A DNA stretch of 64,000 bases. Origin: Aptenodytes patagonicus. Lineage: Eukaryota; Chordata; Aves; Sphenisciformes; Spheniscidae. Where the stretch lies: contig NC_134950.1 of the NCBI RefSeq assembly GCF_965638725.1, positions 145,691,636-145,755,635 on the forward strand. The letters run 5' to 3'. Each line of letters begins with the position of its first letter. Position 1 is the stretch's first letter. The position numbers and the translations under genes were made by a program. Below are positions 48,400-58,727 of this stretch, piece by piece. Under the pieces are notes generated by a model that saw only the letters and a list, made by a program, of their open reading frames with translations, was not told where the DNA came from and ran no database searches.

Positions 48400-49130
48400 T
48401 TAGAAACAAAGATCTAAGAGTGAAACAGAAGTTATTGGGATCAGCACCATGAAAAACTATTGATCCTCCTGACACAAAACGCTTGATTTCTCTCACACAC
48501 CGTACGACCATCCCACTCTTGGCTGTATGCAAAAGATGAACATAGGTAAGTTTTTCAATAAGCTTTACTATCTGATATTTGCTTATAACCTTTGCTGATG
48601 TTCTGTCGAATGTGTATTTAATTTTCAAATGCTTACGCCATGACTACTTTGTGCAGTCAGACTTTACAGCTAGCTTATGCATCCAGCACTGAACTGATAG
48701 GTGCACAGAGACCACCAAGATCTCACACATAAAGGCCTTGTTTCTTGAGAAATATTGACGAAGCTTTCCCTTGGCCATTCATTATGCTGTCTTCTGTCGA
48801 TTCTCATTTTGAAGTTAACAGTCACTAATTGTTTTGTGGCATTTTGGAAGGTGGGAAATACGTGGAAAAAACAACCCGGCACATAACGACGATCAGTCAG
48901 GCAGAAGATGAGTCAGCAAGATCCTGGCGGAAGAAGCACCTCACCGAAAGACCAAAAAGGGAAGATCTCCTGACATTCTACTTACGTATGCAGGATGCAA
49001 AAAACCCCCGTTCCTCTCTAAACAAGCAAAACGACATTTTCACTCTGCCATGTCCTGACTCCTTGAGGAGAGGTAACTGAAAAATTCCATATGCGGATTC
49101 CCGTAATTTGGGAAATAGATACTCTCGAGA
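48400..49130 (+). repeat. Duplicated block, copy A
   Basis: Matches 55680-56490 in the same orientation with many substitutions. Shared stretches include CATGACTACTTTGTGCA, GCATCCAGCACTGAACTGAT, AGGCCTTGTTTCTTGAGAAA and CACTCTGCCATGTCCTGACT. The block carries an 80-codon open frame at its right end. Confidence 0.85.
48991..49070 (+). CDS. Candidate exon of an unrecognised gene (copy A)
   Basis: The frame DAKNPRSSLNKQNDIFTLPC then PDSLRR follows TACTTACGTATGCAG and ends at GAGAG before GTAACT. The open frame extends back to about 48829, so the true acceptor may be further left. It ends in phase 1 and would join in phase to the candidate terminal exon at 49846. I do not recognise the protein. 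The duplicate at 56.4 kb has lost the donor (GT to AT). Confidence 0.3.
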
Positions 49131-49845
49131 AAGGCATGCTGATTAACAGGACAGGGTATCTTTGCTTTAATTCTTAATGGCCTACTGAAATCTAGGTTTG
49201 AGAGAGAAGAGGTTCCCAAATCCTGCTTACATATTTCAGATCCATTGCCACAAGCAGCCTTACAGTGTGATTTTATCCAAATGTGGTCTTATCAGAAAAA
49301 AGGGATCATTGGTTGTATAGGATACTACATACATTCAAAAGGATTATCTGAATTTGACCTTCTGAAGACAAAAATAAACATTCCTACTGATGCCCCTGAG
49401 AGAAAAATTTGTGTTAAGAAAAAAAATTGTGTGTCTGTGTTTTGAACTTGGATCAGTTAACAGAGCCGGTTTACAGCAAGGCACATTACATTGACAAAGG
49501 CAGAGAGGTGATGATCTTCAGGAAAGAAGTGGACACAAGGACCATGAACACAGATTGTGTAGGAGGGCAGCAGGAACTTCTGAAAGTGGCTTTGCCCCTA
49601 AAGAAAAACTAAAGTGCTTCCTGAGAAAAGAGGAACACTCCTGCTGTGTTCTCTCTAAATGAAAGAGTTCAGAAGATTTTGAAGGAGCCCAAATTGCCAT
49701 ACATAAGCAAACAGATGCCTGGGTTTACTGTTCTGAGTCAGCTAGAGGGGCAATGCCCAGCACAGTATAATCTTGATGTTTTCAGATAAAAACAACCTTT
49801 CTATCCACAGCTAGAATCCAATTATACTTCTGTTTCATTAAACAG

Positions 49846-49985
49846 ACATCGAAGTACTTCAGCGTTTCATCAAGATGCATGAATCACCTAGAGATGTTGT
49901 CCATGAAGAAGTTGTTATTGACACTGGGGAGACTGAAGTTATCGAAAAAGAAGTCAGAAGAAGAACAAAATTCTCTTGCCAATGA
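49846..49985 (+). CDS. Candidate terminal exon of the same unrecognised gene
   Basis: After TTCATTAAACAG the frame reads IEVLQRFIKMHESPRDVVHE then EVVIDTGETEVIEKEVRRRT and ends FSCQ with TGA at 49983-49985. It is charged, soluble-looking and helical. An AATAAA sits 311 bases downstream at 50296. Phase agrees with the exon ending at 49070. No homologue is recalled, so this is a hypothesis. Confidence 0.3.
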
Positions 49986-51108
49986 TCACAAGATGTATGC
50001 GGGGAGCATACAAAAATAACTATTAACAACTATGAACTAGTGTAAAAGTATTTCTGCTTGGGACATCACGTTCGTCTTTCACAATTTTGGAGAGATGTAC
50101 TCTGTTAGCTAAGAGATGTTAGCTAATTCTATCTGTGTGGTAATAGATTAAAATTTATTTGTCTGATCTTTCTAATACAATATCTGTAAAGAGCAGTTGA
50201 AACTACAGTACTACATTTATTAATATTTTTGTTCTCAGTTCTGGAAGGCCATTAAGGCCTTTGTTAATCATCATATACAATGTATCACCAACCACAATAA
50301 ATGTGATCTTTGCTTCTTGTATAATATTCATTGTAAAGTTGAAGATTGCATTACCTGAAGCTGAAGGCTGCACTACCTCAAAGCGAGGCTAGGACTGGAT
50401 ACCTACAGCTAAGTCTAAAACGTAGGGGCCAGCTCCTGGTTTTTGTGTTCATCCAGACTTTGCCAGGGTGAATGAGATGATTGTCATGTGGCATTGCAAA
50501 GTAGCTCAGGCACAGCAGCAAGAGGGGAACCCTAGCCACATTTTAGAAGGAGCCCAAGGAGCCACACACTTATTTATCAGTTGCATTTGCATAATAGTCA
50601 TGTTTTCCCAGAGGAGGGTAGCAGTCCCCTCCCAACAAAGCCATTGCCCAAACGTAAACAATTCTCCAGCATGTATTGTTTTGGCACAGGAAAGTTCAAG
50701 TCCTTGTAAGGGCCACTCCTCCCACAAATTGCCCACCCCTACCCAGATTTACTTGAGCCTGATTCTGAGGGGTTTTTATTATGAATTGTGATCCACTTGG
50801 TGTATAGATTTCCCATATCTCTCCATGTATTACCCAACCCCATACGCACTAACCCCCAACCCTGTTTGTTAAAGTTGCGCATTGGTCCACGTCTCGTTTC
50901 CCATCCCCTTTACTCAAAACTGGCAAATCCCCTTTGAACATCCTTCCCAGAAAGCAGTCTATGTATCCCTAAAAGCCCATTGGGATTTTATGTTGCATGG
51001 CAAGTTGTGACCCCATATTCCTAGTGGCCACAGATATAAAGTGATGTCTCGTGTAATATGCAAAAGATGTTAATTAAGGGCTAATTGTACCTGTATACAT
51101 GCAGTATC

Positions 51109-51463
51109 CTATGTTATATTATCTAGGGTCATACAGATAGACTGCATGGATTCTTTTGTGACTCTAATTGATTCAATTCCCAGAGTTGCCATGAACATGT
51201 CCATAGATTTCAATACTTGTTTGGAGGCTAATCCCCCTTTTGTTAACAGCCCCACCTCCGCTTGGAGGTGATTTGCATGTGCAGATGCATCTGCTATTTT
51301 TTCCACACCCCAAAAATTCTATTCCTGGCATCCCATAAAGAGATGGAAAAGTCCCATTTTTGTCATTTAACCTCTTTGGCTTGATTAATTCCCTTTGTGG
51401 TAAATAGTTCTGGCCATGACCACCATGCTCTACACTGAAAAGGCAGCAACTCGCATACTCCAA
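51109..51463 (-). pseudogene. Further retroviral frame fragments, identity unclear
   Basis: Two overlapping minus-strand frames (51173-51463 and 51109-51306) continue in proviral orientation after the RT remnant. Position suggests 3' proviral (env-side) sequence, but no motif proves it, and both are short and interrupted. Confidence 0.3.
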
Positions 51464-51766
51464 GGCTATTTCTTATATCATGTAGGCTCCACTGATGGTG
51501 CTTCCTAATTCTTCTGACTCCCTTATAGGTGTAATAATTTTATTGCAAGTGTTGGCCTCCTCCTTTCCCCACTGCCAGTTTCCTGTACTTCACAGCAAAT
51601 TTTGCAGGTGATTTGCTATAGCACTGTAATCTGGTATCAATTCCTTACACAAACCTACAAACTCTAAAAATCTCTGCAAAGTTTTCCTATCAATAGCAGG
51701 GGTTAAATGCGTGAGTAATTACCTCAGCAGAGGTAATTCCCCACCCAATAGGACTTATCTTGGTAC

Positions 51767-52096
51767 CTAGCTATTCCACCTCTGTGTAACAGGCTGTGCT
51801 TTGGTGCCATTTAGTTTAAGACCCATCTTCTCTACAACTTCAAGAACTTGTTTAGTACGTTCCAAACATGCTTCTCTTGTTTCTGTCATAATTAAAATAG
51901 CATCAACATATTGGGCCCACCATTTGTCCTTGGTGTTCAATGCTTTTAGCACTTCCTTTAATTTCTGACGGAAAATGGACAGGGAGTTATGAAAGCCTTG
52001 AGGTAATTGTGTCCAAAAATACTGTTCTGATTCCCAAGTGAATGCAGTTTTCCTTTGGGTGTCCCCGCTCCTTCGACTGGATAGACCAAAACCCAT
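51767..52096 (-). pseudogene. ERV reverse transcriptase remnant, palm region, catalytic motif altered
   Basis: Contains WTQLPQGFHNS and QYVDAILIMTET. The RT catalytic YVDD box reads YVDA, so this remnant lacks the second aspartate. RT thumb-like sequence continues weakly to about 51640. Confidence 0.8.
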
Positions 52097-52146
52097 TGGA
52101 AAAGTCCAATACTAAAAACCACTTGTACCTGTGTGGCACCTTTGCA

Positions 52147-52440
52147 TTAATTTCGGGGAGGCAGGCTACCAGAGGGGATAAAGGCAGGTGTGACCTGATT
52201 CACTGCATGATAGTCAGTAGTAAGGTGCCAAGTCCCGTTTGGTTTTCTAACTGGCCACACTGGCGCGTTGGTGTGTGAAGTGCCCTTTTTGATGTCGCCT
52301 TGATCATGTAATATCCAGATGACGATCTGTACATCTTCCCTTACTTCCTTTGGGATTGGGTATTGTTCTGGGGGAGGGGGCCATGGTCCTTCAGTTTCTG
52401 TTGGTTCTATTTTTAATCTGCACCCTCCTGCCCCATCCAA
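52147..52440 (-). pseudogene. ERV reverse transcriptase remnant, fingers region
   Basis: A 97-codon frame with QYPIPKEVRED and VWPVRKPNGTWHLTTDY, the start of a retroviral RT. It stops before the catalytic motifs, which are in another frame at 51767-52096. Confidence 0.8.
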
Positions 52441-52622
52441 GGACTCGGTAGCCCAACATATATGATATTCAAACCCGGGAGGAATAACCCCGGCTTGATC
52501 CCTTTAATGGCTCCTCCTGCCCATCCTGTACCCTGTACCACAAAAGGGGTGTTCATTTCATGCTGAATCCATCATTTCCTATTGCACATATCTACACAAA
52601 ACCCGATTAAAGACAGGCAACC

Positions 52623-52904
52623 TTATATGTTGTAAGGGACTCCTTTTACCCGCTGACAATTAGTTAATTTAATAGATTTGTCTTCATCCTCAAGTGTGAG
52701 CTGGTCAAATTCTTGCCACCCATATCCCTCAGCCCCTCCTACCCCTGAAAATGTTATTTGTTTCTTTTTCTGATGTGGTGGTTCACTAGTTAAGGTAAGC
52801 AATGATCCAGTATCAATTAAAAACATAGTCCCTGCCATATTCAGAAACACGCCCTGGATCTCCGTCCGTCCCGTAGTGGGGTTGATCTTGATATTAATGC
52901 TCAA
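52623..52904 (-). pseudogene. ERV protease remnant
   Basis: A 93-codon frame with the aspartic protease motif FLIDTGS near residue 30 and a glycine-rich flap-like segment afterwards. The typical LIDTGA/S active-site aspartate is present. It is isolated from the RT by frame breaks, so it belongs to a dead provirus. Confidence 0.75.
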
Positions 52905-53129
52905 CCAAACCCCTGTGGCAGGCCTCCCTAATGAAGGGATAATTGAGTCATTGCTGCTACTTCCCTAGACCTTGGCAGGTCGGCTGAGAAAGCCAGGTGC
53001 TGGCACATATAAAGCACCTTTCTCTAGATGGAAAATTGTTAAATTCCCACCCACTTTGGGTATTTCCAACCATCCTTGCCTATTGCGACCTGTGCTTAAT
53101 AGACTGAGTTTGTTCCCTATGACAGTGCG

Positions 53130-54170
53130 TAAAAAGTGTTGTAAGGAGCTCGGCTGCCTTCTCCAGCCACTCTGGCCCAGGACCTCTCTGGCCTGGCAGC
53201 TGGAGCCCAGCCCAGGGACTGGGGGACCCGGGGCCTCTGCCCAGGCTGAAGGACATGGCAGTCGCTATCCCGTTTGCAGGTTCAACCCACAGCGAAGCTG
53301 AGCACAGATCACAGAAATACACGGATACACACGTGGACACGGACGCCCCCCCCAGACACACACACACAGAGGACACTGACGTGACCACTCACACACACCG
53401 CCACAGACAAGGCGCTGCCTTCAACAGCACCTGGATGCAGGACTCACATGAAACAAACATGGACAGTCAAGTCCCTTCCTCCCCTGGGGCTGGCAGAGAC
53501 AGGTCACTAGCGCAGGCACACACAACACTCTCCAGGTTCACAAGCACATGCACATTTGCACATCCCTTGAGTACCGGCATGGCCCCTCTGCCCGACCAGC
53601 ACCCCTGCCTGGATCCTGGGCCCCCTTACCTGCCCACGGGTCCTTGACACACCGTCTGGCCCAGCTTGGTGCTTGCTAACAAAACACACAGCACTCACAC
53701 ACTCATCCCTCATGCTCCCCACATTTACATGATCCTCTGGGCGTACCAGCACCGACCCCCTCCCAACTGATACCCTGTCCCAGACCTGAGGCCCCCCAAC
53801 TTGCCGGCTGCTCCAGCTTTAGGTTTGCCAATGAATGCACATGCACACCCCATGCACACCAGATCTGGGGACGATACAGACACACGTCCCCCCCAGCAGC
53901 CGACACCAGGCACATGGGCCGTGACCCATAGTCCCACTCCAGCCGCTGGTGCTGAGCCCCTCACTCACGCCACTCCCCCCAGTAGCTAGTTTTGGGAACA
54001 AACACCATTCCCACGCCAGTGGCTGGGAGTTGAAGACCCCCCACTGGCTCCATCAGCTGGCACCACAGGCCGGGGCGCCCACACCCCCAGCCTGACTCCA
54101 GTAGCTGTCACCAGATTCCACTCACGCGCACACAGGTGTCACCAATAGCTGGCATAGTCCGTACAGCACC
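53130..54170. repeat. GC-rich degenerate tandem repeats with CACA runs
   Basis: A sharply GC-rich kilobase between AT-rich flanks. It has ACACACACAC runs near 53356, and repeated words such as CAGCTGGCACCA, CAGTAGCTGTCACCAG and CAATAGCTGGCA at irregular spacing, strongest at 53930-54160. Open frames here are composition artefacts. It may be part of the adjacent provirus or an independent minisatellite. Confidence 0.55.
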
Positions 54171-54429
54171 CACACGCATGGCGTAGAGTGAGATTACACA
54201 GAGAGATAGTTAATAAAAGATTTAATAAGAAGATATAAGGTGAGAGGACAGGCTGCAGTGACCAGGCACACGGCTCAGCTGGACAAGTGTACTGACCAGC
54301 CCCATCAGGATTTCTGTCTACAAGCTTGTTCTCTTTTTCCTCATCACCCCAATTTTGCAAAGCCTTTGGTCAGACAATTTTACTTCAAAGAATAAACAGT
54401 CTCACACTCCACATATCCTTACGGGGGAC

Positions 54430-55053
54430 TCATCACAGGCTCTGGTAGAAGATGTTATGGAAGAAATAGGCAAAATGAGCAGCAGTAAGTCACCTGAATA
54501 CGTGACGGTATTCAGTCAGCAGTGCTGAAGGAACCTACCAATGTAATAATGCAATATCTCACTTAAAGCCAGGTGGGTGGCAGCATGGCAAATATGATGC
54601 CCACTTATTAAGCTATTCCCAGAGAAGACTTGGGGTACTACAGCTCAGTATTTGCATGGACAAATTAGTAGAAAGTACCAAAAGGACAGGCACATTAACA
54701 GGTAGTATATATTGGGGGAGAGCTAGCATAGGTTTTTGGAAAGAGGAATTCTGCCTCACAAAGTTACTGGCATTTTTTTAAGACCTCAACAGACCTGTGG
54801 ACAAGGAAAATCTGATTGCTGTATTTTGCTAGACTTCCAAAAAACTTTTGAGAAAGAGCTTCACCAAAGACTCTTATACAAACAAAGCAGCCATTGGATA
54901 AGAGGGACAGTTCTGGCATGAATAAATGTTTAAAAGATGGAAAAAACAAAGAGTTTGAGTGAATGATTAACTCTGAAAGTGGTGGAAAGCCATCGATGAG
55001 TCCTGCAAGGATCTTCTTCCATTGCCTGTGGTGTTTAACATATTCATAAATGA
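54430..55053 (+). repeat. CR1-like LINE relic, sense, RT region
   Basis: Broken frames read LLDFQKTFEKELHQRLLYKQ (54.8 kb), matching the CR1 RT block [14 protein letters not shown]. Near 55.03 kb, sequence like VFNIFINDL matches the LFNIFIDDL block. Many stops; an old insertion later hit by the LTR at 55059. Confidence 0.65.
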
Positions 55054-55058
55054 TCTTG

Positions 55059-55658
55059 TGTCCTGGTTTCAGCAGGGATAGAGTTAATTTCCTTCCTAGT
55101 AGCTGGTACAGTGCTGTGTGTTGGATTTAGGGTGAGAACAATGTTGATAACACACCCATGTTTTAGTTGTTGCTAAGTAGTGCTTACACTAGTCAAGGAC
55201 TTTTCAGCTTCCCATGCTCTACCGACTGAGAAGGCTGGAGGTGCACAAGAAGCTGGGAGGGGGCACAGCCAGGACAGCTGACCCAAACTGGCCAAAGGGA
55301 CATTCCATACCATGTGACGTCATGCTCAGTATATAAAGCTGGGGGAAGAAGAAGGAAGGGGGGGACGTTCGGAGTGATGGCGTTTGTCTTCCCAAGTAAC
55401 CGTTACACGTGATGGAGCCCTGCTTTCCTGGAGATGGCTGAACACCTGCCTGCCCATGGGAAGTAGGGAATGAATTCCTTGTTTTGCTTTGCTTGTGTGC
55501 GTGGCTTTTGCTTTACCTATTAAACTGTCTTTATCTCAACCCACGGGTTTTCTCACTTTTACTCTTCCGATTCTCTCCCCCATCCCACTGGGGTGGGGGG
55601 GGGGAAGGAGTGAGCAGCTGTGTGGTGCTTAGTTGCCAGCTGAGGTTAAACCACGACA
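55059..55658 (+). mobile_element. Solo LTR of an avian ERV with exact 5-bp target duplication
   Basis: Starts TGTCCTGGTTTCAGCAGGG and ends TTAAACCACGACA; TCTTG flanks it at 55054-55058 and 55659-55663. Contains a CRE palindrome TGACGTCA at 55315, a TATATAAAG box at 55330 and an ATTAAA poly(A) signal near 55519, the U3/R parts of a working LTR. No internal retroviral sequence remains. It lies inside the CR1-like relic. Confidence 0.95.
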
Positions 55659-55679
55659 TCTTGACAGGGAGTGAAGAGT

Positions 55680-56490
55680 GAAACAGCAACAACAAAAAAA
55701 CCCCTAATGAGTAAGCTTTTCAGGCCTGTAAAAACAAAGGTTGGTAAAAAAACAGTACAGAAGACCTTCAGAAAACTTGCTGACTGCACCTGGCAAATTA
55801 AATTTAATGTAGATAAATAGAAAGGGAAAGACTTGCTTTGTTTTACACACCATACTACTGCCCCACCCTTGCTTATAAGCAAGAGATGAACAAAGGTGAA
55901 TTTTCCAATAAACTTTACCACCTGATATTTGTTTATAATCTTTGCTGATGTTCTGTTGAATGTGTATTTAATTTTTAAACACTTACACCATGACTACTTT
56001 GTGCACTTAGACTTTGTGCACTTTGTGTACTTAGATTTTATGGCTAGCTTTTGCATCCAGCACTGAACTGATAGGTGCACGGAAATCACCAAAATCTCAC
56101 AGATAAAGGCCTTGTTTCTTGAGAAATGTTGACAAAGCTTTCCCTTGGCCATTCATTACGCTGTCTTCAGTCAATTCTTGTTTTGAAGTTAATAGTCACT
56201 AATTGTTTTGTGACATTTTGGAAGGTGGGAAATACATGGACAAAACAACCCAGTGCAGAACGATGACCAGTGTGAAGGGTGGGTATCAACCAGCAAGATC
56301 TTGGTGGAAGGAGCACCTCACCAAAACACCAGAGAGGGAAGATCTGGGATTTTACCTCCATATGCAGGATGCAAAAAAAAGCCATTCCTCTGTAAACCCA
56401 CTAAATGACATTTTCACTCTGCCATGTCCTGACTCCTTGAGGAGAGATAACTGGAAAATTCTGTATGTGGATGCCCACAATTTTGGAAAT
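55680..56490 (+). repeat. Duplicated block, copy B
   Basis: Partner of 48400-49130. It carries an extra local triplication of ACTTTGTGCACTTAGA-like words near 56000, absent in copy A. The matching open frame runs 56203-56493, and the splice donor seen in copy A reads ATAACT here. Confidence 0.85.
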
Positions 56491-57284
56491 TAGTTTCAAT
56501 TTCCAAGTAGTTGGCAGATGAGGCTAACAGGTTAAAAAAGGGAAAATAAGAAGGGCCGCTTTATACCCCAAACGCAATGGGAGCCTGCTTGCTTTGCATG
56601 CATTGAGCAATATGGACTGCTGCAATGACTACCTGACCTCAGGCACAGCAGATTAACAGCTCCTGGGAAAGCTTCTGTGTTCTTTTGCAGGTTTGTGTGA
56701 CATACGAACTGTCTGTATTTACTAGCGGAGATGTAACACAAGCAGAGAATGCCTGTCGACCTTAAGTAGGCAATTGCTATTTTCCTTTTACTTGCTTTTT
56801 CAGCAATGTAGGGGAAATAAGACTAATCACCAAATCTATTAAATGGACATTTTCAATGTGGAAGGAAGGGAAGGTCACTCACTTTGCATAAACCTTCTCA
56901 TCTTCAGCACACAGGCTCCAGAAAGCATCAGAGACGATCACAGGCACAGACTTGAAATCTAGGCAGCATAAATCACCCTATATACCATCACCAGTATAAA
57001 ACTGTTACTGTTCAGCACCGCTACTTGTCTGTTACTGTTCACCAATCATCTTTGATTTTCGTTTCATCACTTTGTGTTCTTGGCCCTCTGGGAACTGTGG
57101 ATGTAAAGAGACCTGGGTTTGAGGAGCATGCAAAGAAAGCTAAGGGAAACAGCAATGAGCACAAACAGGGGGGCCATCTTTATTCATCAACACTCTGACA
57201 ATCCTGTTGTGCTCAATGGACATGCTGAAACATGTATTTTGCAGTCTTGTACAATGCTGTAACTACTGCTTTCTGTTTTCGCAG

Positions 57285-57400
57285 GACCAGAGTATTACAG
57301 CAACTGGAGAACTATTGCTGGCTTTCGCTTACGAAAGTACACAGAAATGATGCACCAAACTGCTGGTTCAGATAAATGTTACGAACTGAGCGGTTATTAA
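57285..57400 (+). CDS. Candidate exon, unrecognised (copy-B side)
   Basis: After TTCTGTTTTCGCAG the frame reads PEYYSNWRTIAGFRLRKYTE then MMHQTAGSDKCYELSGY and TAA at 57398-57400. A phase-1 upstream exon would be needed. It is an isolated open frame with a good acceptor; no homologue is recalled. Confidence 0.2.
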
Positions 57401-57711
57401 CAGTACCACCTGGAACCTCTACCAGAGTGGCTCAGGTTGGTATTTTGCTACTTCTCTTCCTGCATCTTTTGGGTTTCTTGGTTGGTAGGATTATGGCATG
57501 AGAAGGAAATTAGTCTCATTTCTTACCACTTTCTATTCACATCTTCCATGCTCCTTTTTCTTCATTGAAGGCTGGAATTGCAATGTGAGGGTAGTAAATA
57601 GATATATACCTAGCCCTGTGTGCTGAAAACCATAAAGTTCTACTTACTGCTTGTTAGGATTTTCATTGTCCCTCAGCCAGTCCTTCAAGTTGAAATGGTC
57701 TATGGTGGTTG

Positions 57712-58181
57712 TGTTGGTTTTGGCTGGGGTAGAGTTAATTATCTTCACGGTAGCTAGTATGGGGCTATGTTTTTGGATTTGTGCTGGAAACAGTGTTGAT
57801 AACACAGGGATGTTTTCGTTACTGCTGAGCAGGGCTGACACAGAGTCAAGGCCTTTCCTGCTTCTCACCCCACCCCACCAGCGAGCAGGCTGGGGGTGCA
57901 CAAGAAGTTGGGAGGGGACACAGCTGGGACAGCTGACCCCAACTGACCAAAGGGATATTCCATACCATATGACGTCACGCCCAGCATATAAAGCTGGGGG
58001 AAGAAGAAGGAAGGGGGACACGTTCGGAGTGATGGCGTTTGTCTTCCCAAGTAACCGTTACGCGTGATGGAGCCCTGCTTTCCTGGAGATGGCTGAACAC
58101 CTGCCTGCCCATGGGAAGTAGGGAATGAATTCCTTGGTTTGCTTTGCTTGTGTGCGCGGCTTTTGCTTTACCTATTAAACT
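57712..58181 (+). mobile_element. Third LTR of the same family, 3' truncated
   Basis: Starts TGTTGGTTTTGGCTGGGGTA and follows the 55059 LTR through TGACGTCA, CATATAAAGCTGGGGG and CCTATTAAACT. It then breaks off, so about the last 140 bases are missing. The segment from the TATA box to ATTAAA is almost identical to the 55059 copy, while the 5' third is more diverged. Confidence 0.9.
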
Positions 58182-58727
58182 AAAAGCCTTTGTTAGAATG
58201 TAAAACCCACAGGTATGCCAATATAGCGCTTATCCAAAAGCTCTTAGGCATAAATTAAAACCTGGAAAATTAAATAAATTCAATTCTGGAAAAGCATGGC
58301 CCTTGTGTTTTTCCCCTTGATCCAGCCTTCTAATACAAATCTCCAAATCTTCAATGATACTCACTCAGGCAAGTTAGAGGTAAAAAATAATTTAATATAC
58401 ATCCAAAGTGTTTTTCTCATGTGCCTACAAATATATGACAACTACCTGAGAAAAAATTACTTATATGATTTACAAGCATATCTGAAATGAGTCATTTCTC
58501 CATTTCAACGAGTATGGCTTTGTGTAACCAAGACTCCATTTCAATAATATAAGAATATATTGAATAAAAAATTGAATATTTAGTGGACACTCTTTACACA
58601 TATGAAATCTGAATGCTTTACTTTCAGCAATTAAAGCTGTTACTTGTTATTTCCTATATTTAGTTGAGCTATCAGTCACTAAAAATGTTTTGTTTGCTTT
58701 TTCCTTTTGTTTTTTTACTGGGATGAG

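Larger units (their letters stand above)
51000..52970 (-). mobile_element. Degenerate endogenous retrovirus, class I-like, minus strand
   Basis: Order on the minus strand: protease piece, two RT pieces, then further broken frames. Frameshifts and deletions separate the pieces; RNase H and integrase are not visible. No flanking LTR pair could be assigned. It is a non-functional genomic remnant between the ACCS-like and membrane-protein genes. Confidence 0.8.

Noticed and set aside
51109-51463. Functional retroviral envelope gene comparable to syncytin
   Set aside because: Only short, overlapping, frame-broken fragments are present, with no signal peptide, furin site or membrane anchor that I can identify.
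48400-56490. The two duplicated ~0.8-kb blocks as the LTR pair of the minus-strand provirus
   Set aside because: A sense CR1-like relic and a separately inserted LTR lie between the provirus and the right block, no TG...CA ends or primer-binding site are visible, and both copies carry an open frame.
58296-58379. MALVFFPLIQPSNTNLQIFN... as first exon of the membrane-protein gene
   Set aside because: It ends in phase 0 at GAG/GTAAAA, but the next exon (58728) needs two leading bases, so the phases do not match.
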